In this document: positions 16,584 through 24,848 of the stretch, piece after piece
Numbering within the stretch: position 1 is the first letter of the stretch
How the letters are laid out: every line of letters begins with the position of its first letter
Assembly: GCF_020614375.1 (NCBI RefSeq)
Contig: NZ_CP085327.1
Span: 1,054,001 to 1,118,000, forward strand
Direction of reading: 5' to 3'
Length of the DNA stretch: 64,000 nucleotides
DNA from: Haladaptatus salinisoli
GTDB lineage: Archaea > Halobacteriota > Halobacteria > Halobacteriales > Haladaptataceae
Position numbers and translations under genes: made by a program
The notes under the pieces: generated by a model
Databases searched by the model: none
Told to the model about the DNA's origin: nothing
The model's input: only the letters and a program-made list of their open reading frames with translations

Positions 16584-16608
16584 GTGGTCGGCGCACCGAC
16601 GGGAACGT

Positions 16609-16761
16609 ATGATAGAGACCCTGCGATGCGCGTGTGAAGCGGACGGCTGCGAGCACGAACTTCGGGAGTCGAACCTGATGCTCGTCATGGAAACCCCCGG
16701 AGGAACGCGGCGCGCGTACGAGTGCGACTGCGGCGCGGTGACCGTCACCGTCACGAAGTAG
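16609..16761 (+). CDS. Small Cys-rich protein, 50 residues
   Basis: MIETLRCACEADGCEHELRE and a later YECDCGAVTV give CAC, C and CDC cysteine groups, suggesting a small zinc-binding beta fold. There is no known family that I can name. It has a well-placed TTTAAC box, ends 72 bases before the DUF371 gene and shows haloarchaeal codon use, so I take it as real. The function is unknown. Confidence 0.65.
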   Translation: MIETLRCACEADGCEHELRESNLMLVMETPGGTRRAYECDCGAVTVTVTK

Positions 16762-16833
16762 CCGCCTGAATCGGTACCGGCGAGCGCCGACGCGAGTAGC
16801 CGTCCTGAAGTGGGTCGGCGCGAAAGGGAGGAC

Positions 16834-17250
16834 ATGGAGGAGACGATTCGCGCACGCGGGCACGAGAACGTCACCGCCCGACACGCGAGCACGTTCGAGG
16901 TGACGACGGACGATTACCTCACGCCCGCAGGCGACTGCATCCTCGCCGTCGAGGCCGACCGCGCGCCCGCCGACTTCGCCCCGGAGTTCGCGGACGCCTG
17001 CCGCGACCCCGACGCGACGATCTCGGTTACCTTCGAAGCGGGCGGACACGAACAGACCGTCACCGGACGGGGGCACTCCGACCTCACCTTCGAGAGCGAC
17101 CGAAGCGCGGTCGGCAGGACGAGCGACTACGTGGACGACCGAACCGTCCTGACCGGCGCCGAGTTCGCCGCCGACGGCTTCGACCGGGGACTCGTCGCCG
17201 CGCTGAGCGAAGGTGCGGAGGCCGTCGTGACGATTCGAGTCGAGGCGTAG
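16834..17250 (+). CDS. DUF371 domain-containing protein
   Basis: A 138-residue protein: MEETIRARGHENVTARHAST, followed by FEVTTDDYLTPAGDCILAVEAD, matches archaeal DUF371, a small conserved beta-rich family of unknown function. It has an RGHxNVTAxHxST-type motif with conserved His residues, which could bind metal or nucleotide. The chosen ATG sits directly before the conserved first strand, preceded by AGGGAGGA (Shine-Dalgarno-like, 16825-16832). Confidence 0.85.
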   Translation: MEETIRARGHENVTARHASTFEVTTDDYLTPAGDCILAVEADRAPADFAPEFADACRDPDATISVTFEAGGHEQTVTGRGHSDLTFESDRSAVGRTSDYVDDRTVLTGAEFAADGFDRGLVAALSEGAEAVVTIRVEA

Positions 17251-17307
17251 ACTCGTCGAACCGGGACGAGACGGGAGCGAGAGGCGAACCGGAACGGGAG
17301 AACGTAC

Positions 17308-18120
17308 ATGGAACCCGACACCGAGCGAATCGAGCGGGTGGTCGAGACGGCGGTTAGACGCGACGACGAGAGGAATCGCCCCGCGTTCTACGCCGTCGCC
17401 GGGAGTCACATCTACGGATTTCCGAGCGCGGGCGGCGACGTCGACGTGCGGGGATTCCACCTCGCGGACGGCGAGCGGTACGCGCTCCTCGACGAACCCG
17501 CCGATCAGGTCGTCGTGAACCAAGGAGCGGTCACGCCGGGATTCGAGGAGTACGCGGACGTCGACCTCGTCAGCTACGAACTCAAGAAGTTCGGTTCGCT
17601 GCTCTACGACGCGAACTTCAACGCGCTGGAGGTCGTCTTCGACGGCATCGAGGTGGTGAACGAGGTGCCGTCCGAACTCGACGCGCTCAAGCGACTGGTC
17701 GAAGGCGAGTTGCCGCTCGACGTGCCGCGAACGTACCACGGGATGGCGAAGACGAACTACCGGAAGCGGTTGGACCCGAACCGGGAGTCGTACGCTCCGA
17801 CCGCGAAGAACTACCTCTACGCGCTCCGGGGACTGCTCGGTGCGCGGTACGTCCTCGATCGGCGCGCGATAACCGCCGACGTCCGCGAGCTTTCGACGCA
17901 TGCTCTCGGCGACGCCGAGTTGGTCGACGAACTCGTCGCGGCCAAGCGAAGCGACGAGTCGGCTTTCGTGGACGATTCGCTCGCCGAGCGGGCCGACGAG
18001 CACATCGCGCGCCTGTTCGACGATATCGACCCACCGCGTCGCGTCGACAAGGGGGCATACCGGGAGAAGCTGAACGACTGGATGCGCGAGGTGCGCGCCG
18101 ACCACCGACGGATTCTATAG
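17308..18120 (+). CDS. RlaP-like predicted nucleotidyltransferase (COG3541)
   Basis: A 270-residue protein. The motif AGSHIYGFPSAGGDVDVRG has the GS...D-x-D signature of the polymerase-beta superfamily (Gly-Ser plus two Asp metal ligands). The downstream ALEVVFDG block and the helical C-terminal half match the RlaP/COG3541 group, named for RNA-ligase-associated members. It probably transfers a nucleotide to RNA, protein or a small molecule; the target is unknown. It lies between DUF371 and endonuclease III, all on the same strand. Confidence 0.8.
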   Translation: MEPDTERIERVVETAVRRDDERNRPAFYAVAGSHIYGFPSAGGDVDVRGFHLADGERYALLDEPADQVVVNQGAVTPGFEEYADVDLVSYELKKFGSLLYDANFNALEVVFDGIEVVNEVPSELDALKRLVEGELPLDVPRTYHGMAKTNYRKRLDPNRESYAPTAKNYLYALRGLLGARYVLDRRAITADVRELSTHALGDAELVDELVAAKRSDESAFVDDSLAERADEHIARLFDDIDPPRRVDKGAYREKLNDWMREVRADHRRIL

Positions 18121-18142
18121 CCCGACGCCGCAATCGGTTCCC

Positions 18143-18946
18143 ATGAGCGACGACCCGGAACCCGCCGAGAACATCAGCGGCGGCGCGGAGGGCGGCGGCG
18201 TCGCCGCCGAGTTCGAACCCGCCGACGCCGAGACGCGCGCCGAGGAGGTCGTCGACCGACTCGGCGAGTTGTACTGGCGGAAGACCTACGGCGGCCAGGA
18301 CGCCTTCACCTGCCTCGTTCGCACCGTCCTCAGCCAGAACACGAGCGACGTGGCCAGCCAACCGGCCCACGACGCGCTGATGGAGCGGCACGGCGACGGC
18401 GACTTGGCGGAGAACCTCGCCCGCGCGGAGCGCGCCGAACTCGCCGATACGATCCGCTCGGCGGGCCTCTACAACCAGAAAGCGAACGTGCTCGTCGAAG
18501 CGGGGGAACGCGTCGTCGCCGAGTACGGCGGGGCCGAGGGGTTCGACCGGTTCGTCACCGAGGGCGAACCGAGCGACGTGCGAAGCGCCCTGCTCGAGAT
18601 GGACGGCGTCGGCCCGAAGACGGCCGACTGCGTCCTCCTCTTCTCCGGCGGACGGGCCGGCGTCTTCCCGGTCGACACCCACGTCCACCGGATTTATCGT
18701 CGGCTCGGTGTCGCGCCGCCGGACGCCGACCACGAGGAGGTGCGGGCGGTGCTGGAGCGCGAGGTTCCGGCGGCGAAGTGCGGGTTCGGACACACGGCCT
18801 CCATCCAGTTCGGCCGGGAGTTCTGTTCCGCCCGGACGCCCGCCTGTCTCGACGGGCCGGAGGCGTGTCCGCTGTCCGACCTCTGCGAGCGGGTGGGCGT
18901 GGACGTGGAATCGGGAGACGTCGTCGATCCGGCGGACGCCGACTAG
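18143..18946 (+). CDS. nth: Endonuclease III (HhH-GPD DNA glycosylase/AP lyase)
   Basis: A 267-residue protein with the helix-hairpin-helix LEMDGVGPKTADCVL carrying the catalytic Lys159 and the GPD-loop Asp178 in FPVDTHVHR. It removes oxidised pyrimidines and nicks abasic sites in base excision repair. The iron-sulfur cysteines are C228, C235, C242 and C248, giving C-x6-C-x6-C-x5-C; the classical spacing is C-x6-C-x2-C-x5-C. A ~30-residue acidic/Gly-rich N-terminal extension is present. Its stop abuts the stop of the convergent aldehyde dehydrogenase with no gap. Confidence 0.88.
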   Translation: MSDDPEPAENISGGAEGGGVAAEFEPADAETRAEEVVDRLGELYWRKTYGGQDAFTCLVRTVLSQNTSDVASQPAHDALMERHGDGDLAENLARAERAELADTIRSAGLYNQKANVLVEAGERVVAEYGGAEGFDRFVTEGEPSDVRSALLEMDGVGPKTADCVLLFSGGRAGVFPVDTHVHRIYRRLGVAPPDADHEEVRAVLEREVPAAKCGFGHTASIQFGREFCSARTPACLDGPEACPLSDLCERVGVDVESGDVVDPADAD

Positions 18947-20338
18947 CTACTCGACCTTCCCCTCTCTCCCCGACACGTCCGTCACCCACACCGTCTTCTG
19001 GTTCGTGAACTCCCGAATCCCCTGTCGGGAGAGTTCGCGTCCGTACCCCGAGTCCTTCACGCCGCCGAAGGGGAGTCTGGGGTCGGATTTGACGAGTTCG
19101 TTGACGAACACCATCCCGGCGTCTATCTCGGGGACGAGGCGCTTCGCCTCCGCTTCGTCCTTCGTCCAGATGCTCGCGCCGAGACCGAACTTCGTGTCGT
19201 TGGCGCGGTCGACGGCCTCCTCGGTGTCGGAGACCCGGAAGACGGACGCGACCGGGCCGAACATCTCGTCGTACCCGGCGGGGCTGTCGTCCGGCACGTC
19301 GGTGAGGACGGTGGGCGGGTAGTAGGCCCCCTCGCGGTCGAGGGGTTCGCCGCCGAGTTCGACGGTCGCGCCCGCGTCCACCGTCTCCTCGACCTGCTCG
19401 TGGAGGCCCTCCATCAGGTCCTCGCGGGCCTGCGGGCCGACGTCGGTGTCCTCGTCCATCGGGTCGCCGACGGTCATCGACTCCATCTCCTCGGTGAACC
19501 GCTCCATGAACTCGTCGTACACGTCGTCGTGGACGACGAACCGCTTCGCCGCGATGCAGGACTGACCGTTGTTGATACACCGGGCCTGCGCGCCGGTCGT
19601 CGCCGCGTCCTCGATGTCCGCGCCGGGGAGGACGATGAACGGGTCGCTCCCCCCGAGTTCGAGGACGGTCTTCTTCAAGTTGCTCCCGGCCGTCTCGCCG
19701 ACCGAGCGGCCCGCTCGGTCGCTCCCCGTCAGCGTCACCGCTTCGATCCGCTCGTCCTCGATCACGTCCGCTATCTCGTCCGACCCGACGAGCAGGGCGG
19801 TGAACGCCCCCTCGGGGTAGCCCGCCTCCTCGAACACCTCCTGGATGGCCACGGCGCACTGCGGGACGTTCGAGGCGTGTTTGAGCAGGCCGACGTTGCC
19901 CGCCGTGAGGTTCGGCGCGGCGAACCGGAACACCTGCCAGAAGGGGAAGTTCCACGGCATCACCGCCAGCACCGGCCCGAGCGGTTCGTAGGAGACGTAG
20001 CTCTCCACGTCGGGTTCGGTGCCGACGCGCTCGTCCTGCAGGAACTCGCCCGCGCGCTCGGCGTAGTAGTCGCAGACCCACGCGCACTTCTCGACCTCGG
20101 ACTTCGCGCTGTCGATGGGTTTCCCCATCTCCTTCGTCATCAGTTCGGCGTACTCCCGTTCGTTCTCGCGCAGAACTTCGCCCGCCTTCGAGAGGAGTCG
20201 CTGACGCTCCTCGATGGGCCGCCTGTGCCACTCCTCGTACGTTTCGCGTGCGCGCTGAAGTTTCTCGTCCACCGTCCCCTCGTCGTCCCCGTCCACCGTC
20301 TCCAGCACCTCGCCCGTCGCGGGGTTGAGACTCTCCAT
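18947..20338 (-). CDS. NAD(P)-dependent succinate-semialdehyde-type aldehyde dehydrogenase
   Basis: A 463-residue ALDH. MPWNFPFWQV is the cofactor/active-site Asn region, LELGGSDPF holds the general-base Glu, and NNGQSCIAAKRF holds the catalytic Cys. ALDH length and the compact 460-residue form with GNVGLLKHASNVPQ match the Sad/YneI-type succinate-semialdehyde dehydrogenases. It oxidises succinate semialdehyde or similar aldehydes to acids. No GABA transaminase lies nearby, so the physiological substrate is uncertain. Confidence 0.87.
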   Translation of the reverse strand: MESLNPATGEVLETVDGDDEGTVDEKLQRARETYEEWHRRPIEERQRLLSKAGEVLRENEREYAELMTKEMGKPIDSAKSEVEKCAWVCDYYAERAGEFLQDERVGTEPDVESYVSYEPLGPVLAVMPWNFPFWQVFRFAAPNLTAGNVGLLKHASNVPQCAVAIQEVFEEAGYPEGAFTALLVGSDEIADVIEDERIEAVTLTGSDRAGRSVGETAGSNLKKTVLELGGSDPFIVLPGADIEDAATTGAQARCINNGQSCIAAKRFVVHDDVYDEFMERFTEEMESMTVGDPMDEDTDVGPQAREDLMEGLHEQVEETVDAGATVELGGEPLDREGAYYPPTVLTDVPDDSPAGYDEMFGPVASVFRVSDTEEAVDRANDTKFGLGASIWTKDEAEAKRLVPEIDAGMVFVNELVKSDPRLPFGGVKDSGYGRELSRQGIREFTNQKTVWVTDVSGREGKVE

Positions 20339-20554
20339 GTTCGGTTCGACGCCGCGCTAGGGCATGTACCCTCCGGCGGAACGGTCGGAATAGGTTCAGA
20401 TGCGTCGACGCCCGCGTCGTTTTCCCCTTCCTCGCGACGCGGACAAGGGCTCGTTGACGAGCATACGCGCCGCATACTTATGGCCGTCTGAAACGACAAC
20501 GAGCACGGTATGGGGCACGACAAGGGGACGGCTACCGGGGTGTGGTTGTCGTAG

Positions 20555-21769
20555 ATGGCCTCGCTCGAATTGTTCCTCGTCATCGGGGCGAGCCTACTGC
20601 TCTCGCTGGTCCTGAGCGAAGTAATCGAACGGCTCGGCGAGCCGGGATTCCTCGGAGAAATCGTCGCCGGTATCTTGCTCGGCCCGTCGGTGTTGATGCT
20701 CATCGGCACGAATCAGAACAATCCGTTCCTCCTCATCGCGACCATCGGCGGACTCCTGTTGTTCTTCGACGCGGGATACCAACAGATCAGTTTAGACCAA
20801 CTGCTCGCCGCGTTTCGACCGGTTCTGATAATCGGACTCTCGGGCGTGATACTCCCCTTCGTGGTCGGCTACGGAATCGGAACGTGGTTCGGCTTCAAGC
20901 TCGAAGCGAGCTTGTACCTCGGTCTCATCCTCTCCGTGACGTCCGTCTCCATCGTCGTTCGGACGCTGCTCTCGCTCGACAAACTCGACACGCAGTACGG
21001 TCGGTGGATTCTCGGCGCGTCGGCGGTCGACGACGTCATCGGCCTACTCGGCATCTCGATTCTCCCGTTGTTCTTCGTCGGGGGCGGGACGGGGGCCACG
21101 CTCTCCGCGCTCGGACTGGCCGCGCTCTTCTTCGTCGTCGTGGCCGTCTTCTATCGGTTCCTCCTCGGTCCGATAGCGAACCTGCTCGCGAAGTCCGACG
21201 TCGACGAAGCGGACTTCATCGCGATTTTGGGCCTCCTCTTCGTCTTCGGCTACGCGTCCGACGCGGTGAACCTCTCGTACTTCATCGGGGCGCTCGCCAT
21301 CGGACTGATCGTCTCGACGAACGAGCGACTCGAGGGGAAAGACCTCCAGTCGAACGTGTACGGTATCGCCTACGGGGTGTTCATCCCGCTCTACTTCGTC
21401 GCCATCGGAGCGCGGATGAACTTAGGAGACTTGACGCTCAACTCGTTCATCGTCGTCTTCGCGGTACTCGGTCTCCTCTCCAACTTCGTCGCGGGCTACG
21501 TCGGAAACCTCCTCGCCGGGGGACCCCGGGAACACTCGCTGATCTTCGGCTTCGCACTGCTGCCGCGTTCGGAGTCGGGCATCGCCATCGTCGCGCTCGG
21601 CGTCTCGCAAAAAATCGTCGGGAATCAAATCTTCGTCGCGTATCTGGTCGTCTTCATCGTTTCGGTGCTGCTGACGCCGTCGCTGTTGAAGCGGGCGGTC
21701 GACCGCGCCGAGTCGAAGAAAGTGAGCCAGTCGGAGGCGGGGCAGAAACGGCCCGACACGAGCGGCTGA
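20555..21769 (+). CDS. CPA2-type Na+/K+:H+ antiporter
   Basis: A 404-residue membrane protein with about 12 hydrophobic segments. The GASAVDDVIGLLGI motif carries the Asp-Asp ion-binding pair of CPA antiporters. LGEIVAGILLGPSV near residue 34 is the family's conserved helix. There is no C-terminal TrkA/RCK domain, so it is the membrane unit alone. A role in sodium or potassium export and pH homeostasis fits a halophile. A TATA-like CATACTTATG lies about 75-80 bases before the ATG, implying a short leader. Confidence 0.88.
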   Translation: MASLELFLVIGASLLLSLVLSEVIERLGEPGFLGEIVAGILLGPSVLMLIGTNQNNPFLLIATIGGLLLFFDAGYQQISLDQLLAAFRPVLIIGLSGVILPFVVGYGIGTWFGFKLEASLYLGLILSVTSVSIVVRTLLSLDKLDTQYGRWILGASAVDDVIGLLGISILPLFFVGGGTGATLSALGLAALFFVVVAVFYRFLLGPIANLLAKSDVDEADFIAILGLLFVFGYASDAVNLSYFIGALAIGLIVSTNERLEGKDLQSNVYGIAYGVFIPLYFVAIGARMNLGDLTLNSFIVVFAVLGLLSNFVAGYVGNLLAGGPREHSLIFGFALLPRSESGIAIVALGVSQKIVGNQIFVAYLVVFIVSVLLTPSLLKRAVDRAESKKVSQSEAGQKRPDTSG

Positions 21770-21794
21770 GCGACCCGCTACAGGCGACGACGGA

Positions 21795-22325
21795 TTACTC
21801 CGTCGAGTCGTCGTACCGCTCTGCGGCGGTCTCGAACGCGGTTTCGACCTGCTCCCTGCTCCGACGGCCTTCCGCCTCGGCGATGGCCTCCGGGTCGGGG
21901 TTCACGTCGTCGTCGATGCGCGCCCACGACTTGTGGACCTTCGCGTGGCACCACCGACAGAGGTAGACCGTTATCTCGTGGCTCAGCGTCTCCCCCTCGC
22001 TCGCGTACGAGAGGTGGTGTTCTTCGAGCAGCGGCCGCTCGTCTGAGTGGGCCATCCGACGCTCTTCGAGGCCGCATCGGATGCACCGGCGGTCGCGGTT
22101 GCGACACCGGAAGTGCGGACAGTCGCTCCAGTTCCAGTCGCCGTCGGGGTCGGCGACCGGACACGCGAACTCGTCCTCCCGGCGTTCGCGGGCGAACTCG
22201 GGGTCGTGTTGCGGGTGTTCGAAGGCGTACCGACACAATCCCTCGTCGGTCAGGTGGTCGCAGAGTCCGGCGTGGTCGTAGGGGTCGTCCACGCCGACCG
22301 CGGTTCCCGACGGGGTCTTCTCCAT
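21795..22325 (-). CDS. HNH-like zinc-rich protein (DUF7097-like)
   Basis: A 176-residue protein, Cys/His rich throughout: CDHLTDEGLC, then CPVAD...CPHFRC, then CIRCGLEERR. It ends with a block resembling an HNH nuclease core: LLEEHHLSYASEG followed by LCRWCHAKVHKS (CxxCHxxVH). HNH enzymes cut DNA with a beta-beta-alpha metal fold. I recall the family as DUF7097 of haloarchaea. Catalysis is unproven. It is convergent with the antiporter gene, 25 bases away. Confidence 0.75.
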   Translation of the reverse strand: MEKTPSGTAVGVDDPYDHAGLCDHLTDEGLCRYAFEHPQHDPEFARERREDEFACPVADPDGDWNWSDCPHFRCRNRDRRCIRCGLEERRMAHSDERPLLEEHHLSYASEGETLSHEITVYLCRWCHAKVHKSWARIDDDVNPDPEAIAEAEGRRSREQVETAFETAAERYDDSTE

Positions 22326-22386
22326 GCTCTGTTCGTGGGGACGCTATCGCACAAAAGCTTTGTCTCCGCCGCGAGCAGTTGGCGGC

Positions 22387-22734
22387 GTGCGCGTCGTACA
22401 CGAATCCGACGGAGCGTCGAGGACGCTGGCGACGAACGTCGAGACGGCCGACTCGTTCCTCTCGCAGGCGCGGGGGCTGATGTTTCGGCGGTCGGTTCCC
22501 GACGACTACGCCCTCGCCTTTCGGTTCGACGGCGTCGCCGCGCGCGACGTCCACATGGTGTTCGTCCCGTTTCCGCTCGACGTGGTGTGGACGCGGGGCG
22601 GAGAAGTCCGGCGAGTCGAACGCCTGCGTCCGTGGCTCGGGCGAGCGAAAGCGGAAGCTGACGTGATGTTCGAACTCCCCGCCGGAACTGCGAAGGGCGT
22701 GTCCAGCGGCGATTCGGTTCGGCTGGCCGACTGA
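22387..22734 (+). CDS. DUF192 family protein
   Basis: A 115-residue protein from a GTG start. The motifs QARGLMFR, MVFVPFPLDVVW and a terminal VSSGDSVRL define DUF192, a small beta-barrel-like family often exported in bacteria. The typical MxFvxxPLDvvf signature is intact. No signal peptide is seen, so this form is probably cytoplasmic. The function is unknown; it may bind small ligands. Confidence 0.85.
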   Translation: MRVVHESDGASRTLATNVETADSFLSQARGLMFRRSVPDDYALAFRFDGVAARDVHMVFVPFPLDVVWTRGGEVRRVERLRPWLGRAKAEADVMFELPAGTAKGVSSGDSVRLAD

Positions 22735-22749
22735 CCCCCTCGAAACCGC

Positions 22750-23178
22750 TCAGTCCGTCTCCGCGACGGGGTTGAACGCGTCGACCGGCGTGACGGAGTA
22801 GTCGACGGTGAGCGTGTCCCTCGTGGCGCGAATCTTGCCGACGAAGGTCGATATCTCGTCGAGCGTCCCCTCGATGACGAACAGCTCCATGCAGTAGTGG
22901 TCGCCGACGTGGTTGTGGAAGTTCGACTCGACGAGCCCCTCGTGCTCGTGGCGCAGTTGCATCATCCGCTCTTCGACGTTCGTGGTCTCGTAATCGAAGA
23001 GGACGGTGACGATACCCATCAGCTTGCGGTCTTCGAGTCGGCGGTCCTCGAACTCGCCGAGGAGGTTTCGACTGGCCTCGCGGACGACCTCGCTTCGACC
23101 GGTGTAGCCGTGTTCGTCGGCGAACTGGTCGATTCGGTCGAGCAGTTCGTCCGGCATCGAGACGCTGACGACGGTCAT
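22750..23178 (-). CDS. nikR: Nickel-responsive regulator NikR
   Basis: A 142-residue protein with an N-terminal ribbon-helix-helix ([18 protein letters not shown]...[10 protein letters not shown]) and a C-terminal ACT-like domain. The nickel site is complete: His77/79 in RHEHE, His88 and His90 in NFHNHVG and Cys96 in YCMEL, matching E. coli His76, His87, His89 and Cys95. It represses nickel uptake genes when nickel is plentiful. No nickel transporter lies in the window, so its targets are elsewhere. A TTCTAATAG-like box is about 25 bases upstream on the minus strand. Confidence 0.9.
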   Translation of the reverse strand: MTVVSVSMPDELLDRIDQFADEHGYTGRSEVVREASRNLLGEFEDRRLEDRKLMGIVTVLFDYETTNVEERMMQLRHEHEGLVESNFHNHVGDHYCMELFVIEGTLDEISTFVGKIRATRDTLTVDYSVTPVDAFNPVAETD

Positions 23179-23217
23179 GTATTAACGCAGGCCCCGTTCG
23201 CTATTAGAACCTTGTTA

Positions 23218-24270
23218 TCAGTACGAGAACTCGATGCGCTCCCGTCCGGGGTCGACCGTCGCTTCGCCGCCGACCGGGACCGGGGCGACCGGCGCGGTGT
23301 GGCCGAAGTCGAGGTCGAAGACGACCGGCGCGTCGGGATTGTACTCGGAGACGAGGTCGGCGATCGCCTCGCGCTGGCGCTCGCGGTAGGCCTCGCGTTC
23401 CTCCGGCGGGCGCTCGACCTCGTGTGAGCGCGCCTTCGCTCGCCCGACGAGCACCGCCGAGAAGCGCGAGAGGAGGCCGCGCTCGCCCATCCCCAGCAAC
23501 GTCCAGCGAACGTCGAACTCGCTCGGCAGTTCCTCGGAGGTTTCGAGCAGGAGCACCGTCCCGTCGAGTTCGTCGGGGTCGGGCAGGTAGCGGTTCACCG
23601 ACAACTGGAGGTCGACGACTTCCAGACTGCCGCCCCACGTCCGGCCCGTGACTCGCTCGCTCCCGCCGCGCCACCGCCAACCTGGATTGGGTTCCATCTC
23701 GCGGTGCCGGTCGAGATTCTCCGGGTCCTCCCAGTCCAGGTCCTCGTCGGTGAACCGCTCGGCGGGGCGCAGTTCGCCGAACGACTCCTCGAACATCGCC
23801 CGGCGCAGGTGCTCCGCGGTGTAGTCGTGCATCGACCCCTGCACGGCGAACTCGGTGAAGAGGGTGCCGCCGTAGAAGGAGACGATTCCCTCGTTCCAGA
23901 GCACCGTCTGGAGGTTCGTGTTGTCGCTCGTCCCGTAGAACCGCGTCGGGTTCTCGCGGAGTACGTCGGCGTCGAGATGGGGGAGGATTCGCACCTGGTC
24001 GGCCCCGCCGATGACGGCGACGACGCCCCCGATTTCGGGGTCCGCGAAGGCGTCCATCACGTCCTCCGCCCGCGCCTCGGGGTGGGCGTACAGCCACTCC
24101 GGAGATCTGGTCGCGGTCGGGAACTCGACCGGTTCCAGTCCGAACTCCCGGACGCGTTCGAGTCCCAACTCGTAGACGTGCGGGAACAGCGCGGCGTGGC
24201 TCGTTCCCGGCGCGACGACGGCGACCTTGTCTCCCGGTTCGAGCGCCGGCGGAACGACGAACTCGCTCAT
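23218..24270 (-). CDS. S66 peptidase (LD-carboxypeptidase / MccF-like)
   Basis: A 350-residue protein from the ATG at 24270. KVAVVAPGTSHAALFP opens the S66 fold, and FYGTSDNTNLQTVLWNEG carries the nucleophile Ser in a GxSD turn. Glu and His of the Ser-Glu-His triad are expected in the C-terminal half; DFGHTAPVAPVPVG holds a likely His. In bacteria, S66 enzymes cut LD-linked murein peptides or microcin C7-like conjugates. Archaea lack murein, so the MccF-like peptide-detoxifying role is likelier here. Confidence 0.83.
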   Translation of the reverse strand: MSEFVVPPALEPGDKVAVVAPGTSHAALFPHVYELGLERVREFGLEPVEFPTATRSPEWLYAHPEARAEDVMDAFADPEIGGVVAVIGGADQVRILPHLDADVLRENPTRFYGTSDNTNLQTVLWNEGIVSFYGGTLFTEFAVQGSMHDYTAEHLRRAMFEESFGELRPAERFTDEDLDWEDPENLDRHREMEPNPGWRWRGGSERVTGRTWGGSLEVVDLQLSVNRYLPDPDELDGTVLLLETSEELPSEFDVRWTLLGMGERGLLSRFSAVLVGRAKARSHEVERPPEEREAYRERQREAIADLVSEYNPDAPVVFDLDFGHTAPVAPVPVGGEATVDPGRERIEFSY

Positions 24271-24424
24271 TCGCTGATAGGTTCGGCGGAGCGTTTCAAG
24301 TAGTTTTCCCGTACCGTTCCGTCGGCGGCTGCCGGTCGACCAAGCCGATGCGCCTCCGGCAACGTCACCCTTCTTCGGGCTTAACCGTGCCATAACAAAG
24401 TCGGACTCGGTCGTGGACGGATGT

Positions 24425-24823
24425 ATGTCGAACCGCTCCGCCGAGGGGTACGGGGCGGCGGTCGAGTGGCCGTCGTTCGCGCCGGACCGAGCGTGGTTGT
24501 TGGCGGCGCTCGTCGCCGGAAAGACGCTCGACGCCGTGAGCACCGTCACCGTCCTCCACCTCCGAGACGACGTGTTCGAGTCCGTGTGGCTCACGCGAAA
24601 ACTCATGCAGGAGTTCGGGATGGTCGGCGGGTCGCTCATCACGCTCCTCCTCGCCGTGGTCGGCGTCGCGCTCCTCGCCGAAAGCGGTCTCCTCGTCGAG
24701 CGTCTGCTCCCCGACTCGTGGGTGCCGGACGGGTACCCGGCGGCGTTCCGGACGACCACGTACCTCGCGGCGGGCGCGTGGTACGGATTCCTGGGCGTGC
24801 ACAACTTCCTGTTGCTGTTCTGA
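24425..24823 (+). CDS. Small integral membrane protein
   Basis: A 132-residue protein with about four hydrophobic segments: LLAALVAGKTLDAVSTV, GGSLITLLLAVVGVALLAE, a short hydrophobic stretch and a final AAGAWYGFLGVHNFLLLF. The DAVSTV segment and charged ESVWLTRKLMQEFG loop recall DUF5658-like haloarchaeal membrane proteins, but I am not sure. There is no catalytic motif. The start at 24425 is preferred over 24413 for length and conserved appearance. Confidence 0.65.
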   Translation: MSNRSAEGYGAAVEWPSFAPDRAWLLAALVAGKTLDAVSTVTVLHLRDDVFESVWLTRKLMQEFGMVGGSLITLLLAVVGVALLAESGLLVERLLPDSWVPDGYPAAFRTTTYLAAGAWYGFLGVHNFLLLF

Positions 24824-24848
24824 CCGTCCGAAATCCGCCGGTCTTCTC

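Larger units (their letters stand above)
16199..16608. other. 410-bp AT-rich regulatory gap
   Basis: This gap separates the divergent coiled-coil gene and a small plus-strand gene. It holds a 24-bp direct repeat, a strong TATATAAATAG box, a second TTTAAA-like box near 16373 and the TTTAAC box of the downstream gene. Its base composition is far lower in GC than the surrounding genes. No RNA gene family is recognisable, though a transcript from the TATATAAATAG box could be non-coding. Confidence 0.6.

Noticed and set aside
23179..23217. NikR autoregulatory operator as an inverted repeat (GTATTAACGC / GCTATTAGAAC)
   Set aside because: The two arms match only partly, so the dyad could be chance.
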